This document shows positions 42,638 to 51,015 of a stretch of 64,000 bases of DNA, piece by piece; within the stretch, counting starts at the first letter, position 1; each line of letters begins with the position of its first letter. This stretch comes from an uncultured Anaerolineaceae bacterium (GTDB taxonomy: Bacteria > Chloroflexota > Anaerolineae > Anaerolineales > Anaerolineaceae). The translations under genes were made by a program, and so were the position numbers. The stretch is taken from the NCBI GenBank assembly GCA_938020565.1, contig CALIHP010000012.1:9111-73110 (forward strand), in the 5' to 3' direction. The notes beneath the pieces were generated by a model that saw only the letters and a list, made by a program, of their open reading frames with translations, did not search any database and was not told the origin of the DNA.

Positions 42638-43597
42638 TTGCCTTTTGTTCGCCTCGCCGCTCCTTTTGATACGTTTTTTTTCTTTCGTCCTGAAACGAAG
42701 ACGGATCTTTTTTTTAACCCGGAACGTTTTACCGGGGAGCGTATGTCTTTAATTACGCGGGGTTTCCCCGCTTTGAACCTGGAGCCGGACCGGCTGACGA
42801 CGGTGGTTAAGGACGAGCGCGTCCGGACGCGGGCGGCGCTCCGGATTCGGTTCGATCCGGAAAAGAAGGCGGCGCGGATAGATTCGCTGTACCGTGCTGC
42901 GGGGATGACAGCTGCGGATTTGGAGGCGTTGATCGACGACGCGGCGGTTCGGGCTGGTGAAGCGGGGATGTTCAGCTGCGCTGTGACGCTCGACGATGGG
43001 AGCGAGCCGGTTGGATCGTTTCTTCGCGCGGGGTTCGTCCGCCGCCGGCGGCAGTCGGTCTACGTCGGAACCGTGGATGGTCTTCCAGCGGCGGACGTAC
43101 GTCGGTATCGCTGGGCGCCGGTCAGCCGCTCCGTTCTTGATCCGTTTATCCGTTTCCGGAACCGGGAATTTAAGGAGAATCAGGCGGCGGCTCTTTTTGA
43201 TTGGGACCGGCGAAAATTTTACGGACTTCGCGAGAGGAACCGGGTGATCGGCTGGGCCGCGGCTGCGAAAGGATCGCAATCGCTCTATCTGGAACCCTGC
43301 CTGTCGGCTGCGGGCTCCTCTGAAGCGGCGGAGGCGCTCGCAGCGCTCGCGGAGCGCTGCGGCGCGGAGGAGCGGACGCGGATTGCGGTCTGCGCCGATG
43401 AAACGCAGTGTCTCGTCGCGGATTGTCTTAAAAATCGGTATGATCTCGCGGCGGCGCAGGGAATTTACGTAAAATGCCTGACGCGGCCGGTCCATCTCCG
43501 CGAACCGCGTTCTGTCGAATCCTTCCCGAACCTGAGCGTTGCGGCGGTTCAAAAAGCAGAATCAAAATCGATAGAAACCTATGAGCCAGATTTTTGA
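42638..43597 (+). CDS. Hypothetical protein, possibly GNAT-like
   Basis: 319 residues if TTG 42638 is the start (AAGGAATTTGAA upstream); an ATG at 42743 with GGGGAG ahead would give 284. Two similar alpha/beta halves are visible. The first contains AAGMTAADLEALIDDAAVRAGEAG and VGSFLRAGFVRRRRQSVYV, the second RNRVIGWAAAAKGSQSLYLEPCL. This is suggestive of a tandem N-acetyltransferase (GNAT) fold, but no clear acetyl-CoA loop is seen, so the function is open. The last 17 bases overlap the R3H ATPase gene, indicating coupling. Confidence 0.6.
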   Translation: MPFVRLAAPFDTFFFFRPETKTDLFFNPERFTGERMSLITRGFPALNLEPDRLTTVVKDERVRTRAALRIRFDPEKKAARIDSLYRAAGMTAADLEALIDDAAVRAGEAGMFSCAVTLDDGSEPVGSFLRAGFVRRRRQSVYVGTVDGLPAADVRRYRWAPVSRSVLDPFIRFRNREFKENQAAALFDWDRRKFYGLRERNRVIGWAAAAKGSQSLYLEPCLSAAGSSEAAEALAALAERCGAEERTRIAVCADETQCLVADCLKNRYDLAAAQGIYVKCLTRPVHLREPRSVESFPNLSVAAVQKAESKSIETYEPDF

Positions 43598-45317
43598 AAA
43601 CCTGAGTAATTTAGAAGATACTGGACGGCTGCTGAAAATCCTGCCGTCCGATTTAGCTGCGCGCGTCGAAGCGTCCGGCGATCTTTCCGCGCTGACGGAG
43701 ATTGTTTTGGACGTCGGGCGGGAGCCGTTGGCACGATTCGGGGATCGCGAGGTGCCGCTGGCGGAGACGGAGGCAGATTACGACCTGATCGATCGGATCA
43801 GCGCCAACGTCGGCGAATTCGACCTTGATAATCGCGCCGGCATGATTCGCACGCTGCATCGTATTTCCGCGATCCGTAACCGAAAGGGGCGGATTATCGG
43901 GCTGACGATCCGGATCGGGCGCGCGATATTCGGAACGGCCGAAATTTTGCGCGACCTGATCGACGCGAACCGGTCGATCCTGATCCTGGGGAAACCGGGA
44001 ATCGGGAAGACGACGATTTTACGCGAGGCGGCGCGGATTCTTTCCGAACGGAAGCGCGTCGTTATCGTCGATACTTCGAACGAGATCGGCGGCGACGGGG
44101 ACATTCCGCATCCGGCAATCGGACGTTCGCGGCGGCTCCAGGTCGCGAAGCCGGCGCTCCAGCATGAGGTCATGATCGAGGCGGTTGAGAACCATAATCC
44201 GGAAGTGATCGTTATCGACGAGATCGGGCGCGAAACCGAGGCGCAGGCGGCGCGAACGATCGCAGAGCGCGGCGTTCAGCTGATCGGAACGGCGCATGGA
44301 CAGACGATTAATAATCTGTTGATGAACCCGACGCTGTCCGACCTGATCGGCGGAATCGAGTCGGTAACGCTTTCCGACGAAGAGGCGAAGCGCAGGGGAA
44401 CGCAGAAAACGGTCCTCGAACGGCGTTCGCCGCCGACGTTTAATACGCTCGTCGAAATCGTCGCCCGCAACCATATGGTCGTGTACGAAGATATCGCGGC
44501 GGCGGTCGACGCGCTCGTCCGCGGCGTCGCGCTTCAGCCGGAAGCGCGCCAGATCGACGAGCGCGGTCAGATCGTTCGGGCGAAAGCGGCAGCGCCGGTT
44601 CTCGAAAGCCGGACCGGCGTTCTCCAATCGGGCGGGCCGGAAAAAAACGGCGCCGTCAACCGCAATATTTTTCAGATCAGCGGGCATACGCGCCGTGACC
44701 GCGTCTGGGACGGGGCGCGTTCCCCCCGGCTTACGGATCCGATTCTCCTGAGCCCGGAGCAGGACGGCTTTCAGGATGGGCCCGACAGGCCGGCGGAGGA
44801 TCCGGCGGCCGGATCGGAGAATGGATGGCGCGGGCGGATGGCGCGGAAAATCTTTTTGCATGGCGTCGCGCGCAACCGTTTCCAACGCGCCGCCGAGCGG
44901 TTAGGCGTTCGCGCGCTGATCGCGAACCGGATCGAGGAGGCGGACGCGTTGATGACGCTGCGTCCGTATTATCGCGACCGGCAGTCAGTTATCGTCGATG
45001 CCGAGGAACGCGGCGTTCCGGTTTACGTCCTGCGGGCGAATACGATTCATCAGATTGAATCCGGGCTTTCCTCGCTTTTCGAGGTCCCGATCCGGAAACG
45101 GGAGACGAACCGCGACCGCGCCGAAGACGAGACGGTTCAGGCGATCGAGATGATCCTCTCCGGAACGATGGACTGGGTTGACCTGCCGCCCGCCGATGCG
45201 CAGCTGCGCGCGCTGGAACATGAGCTGATCGAGAAGCATGGGCTTTTCTCACAGTCGATCGGGAAAGAGCCGAAGCGGTTTATCCGCGTTTACCGGTCGG
45301 AAACGAAAGAAGCGTAA
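43581..45317 (+). CDS. R3H-domain AAA ATPase (Ycf45/SpoIIIAA-like)
   Basis: 578 residues. A secretion-type/SpoIIIAA-like ATPase core has Walker A GKPGIGKTTILRE, then VVIVDTSNEIGGDG, Walker B VIVIDEIGRETEAQAA and the sensor LIGTAHGQTINNL. After a low-complexity linker (about 330-415) comes a C-terminal part ending in an R3H-type nucleic-acid-binding domain (LRALEHELIEKHGLFSQSIG). Chloroplast Ycf45 and cyanobacterial homologues share this layout; the role may be in single-stranded nucleic-acid handling. Two bases separate it from tmk. Confidence 0.88.
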   Translation: MSQIFENLSNLEDTGRLLKILPSDLAARVEASGDLSALTEIVLDVGREPLARFGDREVPLAETEADYDLIDRISANVGEFDLDNRAGMIRTLHRISAIRNRKGRIIGLTIRIGRAIFGTAEILRDLIDANRSILILGKPGIGKTTILREAARILSERKRVVIVDTSNEIGGDGDIPHPAIGRSRRLQVAKPALQHEVMIEAVENHNPEVIVIDEIGRETEAQAARTIAERGVQLIGTAHGQTINNLLMNPTLSDLIGGIESVTLSDEEAKRRGTQKTVLERRSPPTFNTLVEIVARNHMVVYEDIAAAVDALVRGVALQPEARQIDERGQIVRAKAAAPVLESRTGVLQSGGPEKNGAVNRNIFQISGHTRRDRVWDGARSPRLTDPILLSPEQDGFQDGPDRPAEDPAAGSENGWRGRMARKIFLHGVARNRFQRAAERLGVRALIANRIEEADALMTLRPYYRDRQSVIVDAEERGVPVYVLRANTIHQIESGLSSLFEVPIRKRETNRDRAEDETVQAIEMILSGTMDWVDLPPADAQLRALEHELIEKHGLFSQSIGKEPKRFIRVYRSETKEA

Positions 45318-45319
45318 GG

Positions 45320-45976
45320 ATGTTTATCACGTTTGAGGGCCCAGATGGGTCAGGGAAGACGACGCAGCTCCGTCGGATCGAAAAGCTTTTCGCGCGGCTG
45401 GGCGTTCCGCTGATGGTCACGCGCGAACCGGGCGGGACCGAAATCGGGGACCAGGTCCGCGAGGTGATCATGAACATGAAAAACCGCTCGATGCGCCCGC
45501 GGACGGAAATCCTGCTCTTTAACGCCGCCCGGGCGCAGCTCGTCGAGGAGTCGCTCCGTCCGGCGCTCGCGAACGGCGTCGTCGTTATTTCCGACCGTTT
45601 CGCCGATTCGACGCTGGCTTATCAGGGGTACGGCTATGAAGCGGATCTGGCGCCGCTGCGCGCGCTGCTCGCGTTCGCTACCGGCGGCCTGGTCCCGGAT
45701 CTGACGCTGCTCTTTGACGTTCCCGCCGAAACCGGGCTGCGCCGGCGAATCGCGAATCATGAAGAATGGAACCGGCTTGACGATTACAGCGTCCATTTTC
45801 ATCGCCGCGTCCGCGAGGGGTATTTAGCCTTGGCGGCGGCTGAGCCCGATCGCTGGCGGGTGATCGACGCGGCGGTTGCCGTGGACGACGTGACGCGTGC
45901 GGTGATCGATTGCCTGGCCGACCGCGGCGTTTTGCCTTCGGAGGCGCGGGAGGTTCCGCTTTCGGAGATCGCCTGA
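45320..45976 (+). CDS. tmk: Thymidylate kinase
   Basis: 218 residues. It converts dTMP to dTDP. P-loop FEGPDGSGKTTQL, the DRF equivalent ISDRFADSTLAYQGYG, the DR/E-type motif TREPGGTEIGDQVR and a LID region (RRRIANHEEWNRLDDYS) are all present. Length is normal. The ribosome site is GTAAGGA. Co-transcribed with the R3H ATPase. Confidence 0.95.
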   Translation: MFITFEGPDGSGKTTQLRRIEKLFARLGVPLMVTREPGGTEIGDQVREVIMNMKNRSMRPRTEILLFNAARAQLVEESLRPALANGVVVISDRFADSTLAYQGYGYEADLAPLRALLAFATGGLVPDLTLLFDVPAETGLRRRIANHEEWNRLDDYSVHFHRRVREGYLALAAAEPDRWRVIDAAVAVDDVTRAVIDCLADRGVLPSEAREVPLSEIA

Positions 45977-46055
45977 AACTTCTATTAAATTTTAAGATCA
46001 GATTGAAACGAAGTGCGATAGAATCGGATTAGTTAAGATGAAAGGTTTTGATGCT

Positions 46056-47357
46056 ATGAAAAAATATCGAATCTCGCTGTTGTTCAGCGCAGCGTTGGCC
46101 CTGATCGCCGTCGTTACAGGGGCTTTCGCCGAATCCTGGGAAGAGGCGGAAGTCGCGCCAATCGGAAGCGATCGAATGAAAGGGACGATTTTCGCGGGAA
46201 TTCAGCCGAACGCCTCGATCGTCGAGAGTCTGGGCGAAATCAGCGACGCCGACTGGGCGATCGGTCCGGAGGACGCGCCGCTGACGATCCTGATGTACTC
46301 TGATTTTCAATGTCCTTACTGTTCGTTAGCCGGGTTGGCGCTGCTGGAGTATCAGGCGGCGCACGCGGACGAGGTTCGATACGTCTATCGTCATTTCCCG
46401 CTCCCGTACCATTCGAAAGCGCCGGCCGCGGCGTACGCCGCCAACGCCGCCGGGAAACAGGATAAAGCGCTGTTTTTTGAGGTTGAACGTCTTCTCTACG
46501 AGCAACAGGCTATCTGGGCGCAGCTGGAGACGGACGCGGATTTCGAAGCCTGGATTAAGGAAAAGATTCAATCGATCGATTCGATCGACTATAAGCAGTG
46601 GGAAGAAGATTTCAACGATGAAACGATGCGGGCGGAGCTGTCGGCCGCGTTCGATAAAGCTTCGGCGACCGGCCTGATCGAAGGAACGCCGACGTTGTTT
46701 TTGAATATGAATTCGTTTAAGGGCGGCTGGGAAGCGGCGACGCTCGATAAGTATTTATCATATTTCAAGCTTCAGCGCGAATTTTATACCGAGCTTCCGC
46801 CGATTGTCATCGACGCGGAGAAGGATTACCGGGCAGTTGTCGAAACGTCGAAAGGAACGCTGACGATCGATTTATTGGAAAGAGACGCTCCTGCGGCCGT
46901 GAATAATTTCGTTTTTCTGGCGAGCGAGGGCTGGTACGATGGGAATCCCTTTTACCGCGTTGAACCGGGTTTCATTGCCGAGACCGGCGATAAGGCTGGA
47001 AGCGGGCTTGGGAACCCGGGGTACTATTTTGCCGGCGACGAGAACGACCTGATGTATGGGGAAATCGGGATGGTTGGAATGGTCAACGGCGGGGAGGACA
47101 AGAACGGATCGAAATTCTTCCTGAGCGACGATCTGACCGCTTATTACACGAGTAAGATTACGGCGCTGAACGAGTCGACGAAGGAAGAAAACCGGCTCAG
47201 CGGGGACCAGATTTCCGCAGAGGTTGAAAAAGAGCTGGCGAAGCTCTCCGCCGCGTATCCGATTTTTGGCCGCGTCGTCGAAGGCGCGGAGCTGATTCCG
47301 GAGCTGACGACTGACGATTCGATCGTTTCCGTACGAATTGAAGTAAAATCCGAATAA
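46056..47357 (+). CDS. Secreted DsbA-like thioredoxin fused to cyclophilin-type prolyl isomerase
   Basis: About 433 residues. A signal sequence (ISLLFSAALALIAVVTGAFA) is followed by a DsbA-like domain with CPYC (Cys86, Cys89; YSDFQCPYCSLAG) and the cis-Pro loop EGTPTLFLN, then from about residue 256 a cyclophilin domain (VETSKGTLTIDLLERDAPAAVNNFVFLA, in part; FYRVEPGFIAETGD; GMVGMVNGGEDKNGSKFFL, in part). The CPYC and GTP motifs are intact, so both disulfide exchange and proline isomerisation can be expected outside the membrane. One polypeptide combining the two folding activities is unusual. ATG 46056 follows AAAGG; ATG 46038 is an alternative. Confidence 0.9.
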   Translation: MKKYRISLLFSAALALIAVVTGAFAESWEEAEVAPIGSDRMKGTIFAGIQPNASIVESLGEISDADWAIGPEDAPLTILMYSDFQCPYCSLAGLALLEYQAAHADEVRYVYRHFPLPYHSKAPAAAYAANAAGKQDKALFFEVERLLYEQQAIWAQLETDADFEAWIKEKIQSIDSIDYKQWEEDFNDETMRAELSAAFDKASATGLIEGTPTLFLNMNSFKGGWEAATLDKYLSYFKLQREFYTELPPIVIDAEKDYRAVVETSKGTLTIDLLERDAPAAVNNFVFLASEGWYDGNPFYRVEPGFIAETGDKAGSGLGNPGYYFAGDENDLMYGEIGMVGMVNGGEDKNGSKFFLSDDLTAYYTSKITALNESTKEENRLSGDQISAEVEKELAKLSAAYPIFGRVVEGAELIPELTTDDSIVSVRIEVKSE

Positions 47358-47372
47358 GTTTATTATAATGAC

Positions 47373-47399
47373 CGATGGGGGATACCCCCCATCGGTTTC
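47373..47399 (+). terminator. Terminator between the DsbA-cyclophilin gene and plsC
   Basis: A perfect 10-bp stem CCGATGGGGG (47373-47382) with CCCCCATCGG (47387-47396), a 4-base loop and TTT after. A TATAAT (47365-47370) directly upstream may be a promoter element for plsC. Confidence 0.75.
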
Positions 47400-47469
47400 A
47401 GATCGCCGAAAGACTGAGCGCGGGAATCCGCGCGGACTTCTTTTCTTTCGGAACGGGACGGAGGATAGG

Positions 47470-48180
47470 TTGAATCGTGTAACGCTCTTCAGGATTGTCG
47501 AAAGATTATATCGGGTCTTAAGCCGGGTCACGGTCGAGAACGAGGATTTACTGCCTGCCGAGGGTCCGGTCCTGATCGTCATGAACCATATCAGCTTTTG
47601 GGATTTTCCGGCGCTGTCGCTGCAGCGGCGGCGCGATGACTGGAACGTTTTTATCGCTTCGTCGTATAAGAATCATCCGATCTTTGGCCGGATCGCGGAC
47701 TCGGTCCAGCTGGTCTGGATCGATCGTGGAAAAGCCGATTTCACGGCTATTAAACAGGCGTACGCCTGGCTCCAAAAGGGCGGCGCCTTTTCTCTCTCTC
47801 CAGAGGGGACCCGATCGCGTTCGAAAGGACTGCTGCAGGCGAAGGAAGGCGTTTCGATGATCGCGCTGAAAGCGAGCGTTCCGATCGTTCCGGTCGGGAT
47901 CGTCGGGTCGGATCGTATTTTCTCGGACCTTTTGAAGCTGCGCCGCGCGCGGGTCACGATGCGTTTCGGCCCGCCGGCGTCGTACCCGCCGATCGATCCG
48001 GAACGCCGGAGCGAGTCGCTGCGCGAGATGACCGACGATATCATGTGCCGGATCGGCGCGCTGCTGCCGGACGCGATGCATGGTTTTTATGCGGGGAATC
48101 CTGCGATTGAGCGAATCCGCGCGGAGTGGCGCGGTCTCTATCCGGGAATGCATCTTCCGGATTCGGGCGGAACTGCTTGA
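47470..48180 (+). CDS. plsC: 1-acyl-sn-glycerol-3-phosphate acyltransferase (PlsC family)
   Basis: 236 residues. Acyltransferase motifs are HxxxxD in NHISFWDFP, the VWIDRGKAD segment and SPEGTRSRS (block III), with KASVPIVPVGIVGS as block IV. It acylates lysophosphatidic acid in membrane lipid synthesis. The start is taken as TTG 47470 because a strong GGAGGATAGG lies immediately before it and the frame upstream passes through the terminator at 47373-47396. An ATG at 47368 is therefore rejected. Confidence 0.92.
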   Translation: MNRVTLFRIVERLYRVLSRVTVENEDLLPAEGPVLIVMNHISFWDFPALSLQRRRDDWNVFIASSYKNHPIFGRIADSVQLVWIDRGKADFTAIKQAYAWLQKGGAFSLSPEGTRSRSKGLLQAKEGVSMIALKASVPIVPVGIVGSDRIFSDLLKLRRARVTMRFGPPASYPPIDPERRSESLREMTDDIMCRIGALLPDAMHGFYAGNPAIERIRAEWRGLYPGMHLPDSGGTA

Positions 48181-48187
48181 TTAATCG

Positions 48188-48284
48188 TGCTATAATCCTG
48201 AAGTTGAAGTGTACTGAATCCGACGTAACGGATGCCCGGAGCGGCCGAATTTCAGTAAAATCCGCTTAGCGTATAATTTATAAT
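48188..48284 (+). promoter_or_regulatory. rho promoter region with multiple -10 elements
   Basis: TGCTATAAT (48188-48196) is an extended -10. Two further TATAAT hexamers lie at 48272-48277 and 48279-48284. They imply a leader of 120-200 bases if the start is ATG 48407. Long rho leaders often support autoregulation; no specific structure is recognised. Confidence 0.5.
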
Positions 48285-48406
48285 TGAGAAAAAAGAAGCC
48301 GACCCTGCGCGCCCTGACGGACGTCCTGAAGCAACCGGTCGCTCCGCGTTCATCCGGTTCCGCCGCTGCGAACGGATCAGGGCGCGAAAGGAACCCACGA
48401 AATAAA

Positions 48407-49690
48407 ATGGAAAAATATATGAGAGCTGAAGAATTATTAAATTTACCGTTAGCCGAATTGCGTAAGATTGCCGTTGATTTGGAAGTTCCGAACGCGCAGC
48501 GTTTGAAAAAAGATACCCTGATCGTAAAAATCCGGCAGGCGGAAGGCGAACGCGAAGGCGTCGATATCCGCGGCGGGATTTTAGAAATTCAGAACGAAGG
48601 GATCGGTTTCCTGCGAACGAATTATCAGGTTGGAAAAGAAGACGTCTACGTTTCCCAGGCGCAGCTTCGCCGCTACGATTTACGCAACGGCGACCAGATT
48701 ATCGGTTTTGTCCGTCAGCCGCGCGAATCCGAGCGGCATTACGGCCTCCTCCGGATCGAGTCGATCAACGGGCAGGCGCCGGAGCAGGCGAAGAAGCGCA
48801 AGAGCTTTGAGTCGATGACGCCGATTTTCCCGAATCATCAGTTCAATCTCGAATACGAGCCGTCCGGGATGGCGACGCGCATGATTAACCTGATCGCGCC
48901 GATTGGACGGGGCCAGCGCGGGATGATCGTTTCGCCGCCAAAGGCCGGGAAGACAACGATCCTGAAACAGGTCGCGAACGCGATTTCCGCGCGCTATCCC
49001 GATGTGCACCTGATTATCGCGCTGATCGGCGAACGCCCGGAAGAGGTTACCGACATGGACCGCTCGGTCGACGCCGAAGTCGTCGCGTCGACGTTCGACG
49101 AACCGGTCAACCAGCACGTCCGTACTTCGGAAATTACGCTGGAACGGGCGAAGCGGCTCGTTGAGATCGGGAAGGACGTCGTCATCCTGCTGGATTCGCT
49201 GACGCGGTTGGCGCGCGCTTATAACATGGTCGTCAATCCGTCCGGCCGGACGCTGTCGGGCGGGATGGATCCGTCGGCTATGTATCCGCCGAAGCGGTTC
49301 TTCGGCGCGGCGCGCAACCTCGAGGAGGGCGGATCGCTGACGATTCTGGCGACGGCGCTCGTCGATACCGGATCGCGGCTGGACGACGTCGTTTACGAAG
49401 AGTTTAAGGGAACGGGGAACATGGAGCTGCATCTGTCCCGGAAGCTTCAGGAACGGCGGATTTATCCGGCGATCGATATTGAAAAATCGGGTACGCGCCG
49501 TGAAGATCTCCTGATCGGGCAGGATCTCCCGCGCGTTTGGCTGATGCGCCGGATGTACATGCAGATGATTTCGCAGCCGCCGCAGGGCGCGGGGATGGAT
49601 ACCGCGGTCGCGACCGAGGCGATTATTCAGCGTATGCAGCGGGCTAAGACGAACGCCGAGTTCCTCGAGAATCTGACGGAGAATTCATGA
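48407..49690 (+). CDS. rho: Transcription termination factor Rho
   Basis: About 427 residues from ATG 48407. The N-terminal Rho-N domain begins near LLNLPLAELRKIAVDLEV, then the RNA-binding OSB fold (RGGILEIQNEGIGFLRTNY, in part), Walker A PPKAGKTTIL, Walker B VVILLDSLTRLARA and the Q-loop/R-loop region with MDPSAMYPPKRFFGAARN (in part). It is a hexameric RNA helicase that ends transcription. A TTG frame open from 48284 would add a basic 41-residue tail, but the TATAAT elements lie at or before that TTG. The stop overlaps the M23 gene start (ATGA). Confidence 0.95.
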   Translation: MEKYMRAEELLNLPLAELRKIAVDLEVPNAQRLKKDTLIVKIRQAEGEREGVDIRGGILEIQNEGIGFLRTNYQVGKEDVYVSQAQLRRYDLRNGDQIIGFVRQPRESERHYGLLRIESINGQAPEQAKKRKSFESMTPIFPNHQFNLEYEPSGMATRMINLIAPIGRGQRGMIVSPPKAGKTTILKQVANAISARYPDVHLIIALIGERPEEVTDMDRSVDAEVVASTFDEPVNQHVRTSEITLERAKRLVEIGKDVVILLDSLTRLARAYNMVVNPSGRTLSGGMDPSAMYPPKRFFGAARNLEEGGSLTILATALVDTGSRLDDVVYEEFKGTGNMELHLSRKLQERRIYPAIDIEKSGTRREDLLIGQDLPRVWLMRRMYMQMISQPPQGAGMDTAVATEAIIQRMQRAKTNAEFLENLTENS

Positions 49691-50784
49691 AATCCTTTTC
49701 CCGGTCGGCGGCGGAGCGCGCGGTTCCGATTTGGGCCGCTCTGGCGCTTTGGCTGGTCGCTTTTGCCGCGATGTTTTTCATGGGCATCGTTATCGCTCAG
49801 CGGACGCCGGTTATCCGCGGCTCGGTCGATCAGGCGGAGCGCAGCGCTGAAATCGGCGCCGGATATCAGGAGCGCGTCGAATCGAACGCGTCGCTTCCGA
49901 GCCAGATTCCGCCGTATACTCCGGATTCGGACCAGTCGATCAGGCGTTCTTCGATCCTGATTACCGATAAACCGGAGTCGGCGGCGACCGAAGCGACGAA
50001 GTATACGATCGCGGCCGGCGATTCGATTTACAGTATCGCCAGCCGGTTCAACCTGGAGCCGGAGACGATTCTCTGGTCGAACTATGACGTTCTTCATGAC
50101 GACGCGCATAATATTTCTATCGGCGACGAGCTGATTATTCCGCCGTCGGACGGGATTTATTATCTCTGGAAGGAGAACGACGTTCTGCAGCGGGTCGCGG
50201 ATAAATATCACGTTGATCCTAAGGCGATCCTGCTCGATCCGGCGAATAAGCTGGATATTACGTCGCCGGCGATTAAAGCGGGGGAATATGTGATGCTTCC
50301 CGGCGGGTACCGCGCGACGGCTGTGATCAGTCCGGTCGTTTTTGAGTACTCGAAGGATTCCGGGGTAAAGAAGAAGATTTCCGGCCCGGGCGGCTGCGAC
50401 TGGGATTACGCAGGGTACGGGAACGGTTCGTTCGTCTGGCCTTCGGCGACGCATTCCGTGTCGGGAAATGATTTCTGGTCCGGGCATATGGGACTCGATA
50501 TCGCGACCGTCCTGGGTGGGCCGATTTACGCCGCCGACGGCGGGACGGTTATTTATTCGGGTCCGATCAGCGGCGGCTATGGGATCATGATCATGATCGA
50601 TCATGGCAACGGTTACCAGACGCTGTATGCGCATTTGTCTTCCGTTTCGGTGAGCTGCGGTCAGGGCGTGTCGCAGGGGCAGGTTATTGGGGCAGGGGGA
50701 AGTACCGGAAACTCAACCGGTCCGCACCTGCATTTTGAGGTGCGTTATGGCGGCGGATATGTCAATCCGTGGAACGTGCTTTAG
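49687..50784 (+). CDS. M23 peptidase with two LysM domains, membrane-anchored
   Basis: 365 residues. One N-terminal membrane helix (WAALALWLVAFAAMFFMGIVI, in part), two LysM domains (YTIAAGDSIYSIASRFNLEPETI, in part; YYLWKENDVLQRVADKYHVDPK, in part) and a C-terminal M23/lysostaphin-like metallopeptidase. Zinc ligands are His in GHMGLDIA, Asp nearby, and HLHFEV near the C-terminus. It cleaves or senses peptidoglycan crosslinks outside the cell. Overlaps rho by four bases. The last five codons lie inside the direct repeat at 50769-50857, and the terminator follows inside the same repeat. Confidence 0.94.
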   Translation: MKSFSRSAAERAVPIWAALALWLVAFAAMFFMGIVIAQRTPVIRGSVDQAERSAEIGAGYQERVESNASLPSQIPPYTPDSDQSIRRSSILITDKPESAATEATKYTIAAGDSIYSIASRFNLEPETILWSNYDVLHDDAHNISIGDELIIPPSDGIYYLWKENDVLQRVADKYHVDPKAILLDPANKLDITSPAIKAGEYVMLPGGYRATAVISPVVFEYSKDSGVKKKISGPGGCDWDYAGYGNGSFVWPSATHSVSGNDFWSGHMGLDIATVLGGPIYAADGGTVIYSGPISGGYGIMIMIDHGNGYQTLYAHLSSVSVSCGQGVSQGQVIGAGGSTGNSTGPHLHFEVRYGGGYVNPWNVL

Positions 50785-50857
50785 GCGCGCATTGCCGCTG
50801 TTGGATGGAAATCGGGACCTCCCGGCTCATGCCCGGGAGGTTTTTGATTCACTGCGC
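50769..50857. repeat. 89-bp direct repeat, left copy
   Basis: Identical to 57627-57715 except C50823/T57681, i.e. 88 of 89 positions. It covers the final codons and stop of the M23 peptidase gene and its terminator. It marks the left edge of the inserted cassette. Confidence 0.95.
50817..50845 (+). terminator. Terminator of rho-M23 operon (left repeat copy)
   Basis: ACCTCCCGG/CCGGGAGGT, 9-bp stem with a 7-base loop, followed by five T residues. The same hairpin recurs at 57675-57703 with one wobble pair. Confidence 0.88.
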
Positions 50858-50937
50858 GGATGCGGTTCGAAAAAAACGTGTGGCTGTGGGGCTGAGCTGC
50901 GCAGAATGTAACCCGATTTATGTGACGGAAATCAGGA

Positions 50938-51006
50938 TTGATTTAAAGCACTATGTGAGTACAATCCTGATATGAGATCGATCTCAGAGAACGATCTCAT
51001 ATCAGG
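50938..51006 (+). promoter_or_regulatory. Cassette promoter with paired LacI-type operators
   Basis: TTGATT (50938-50943), 16 bases, TACAAT (50960-50965). From the first base after the -10 there are two tandem palindromes with a central CG: TGAGATCGATCTCA (50973-50986, perfect) and AGAGAACGATCTCA (50986-50999). Together they build a long inverted repeat with 15-base perfect arms, CCTGATATGAGATCG (50966-50980) and its complement (50992-51006). This is a textbook LacI-family autoregulatory site just ahead of the regulator gene, whose ribosome site overlaps the end of the repeat. Confidence 0.85.
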
Positions 51007-51015
51007 GAGGCGCTC

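Noticed and set aside
47368..47469. Upstream ATG for plsC
   Set aside because: The added codons are encoded by the terminator hairpin; the TTG at 47470 has a strong ribosome site and matches the family start.
50769..50857. 89-bp repeat as an insertion-sequence end
   Set aside because: Copies are in direct orientation, contain gene 3' end and terminator sequence, and no transposase lies between them.
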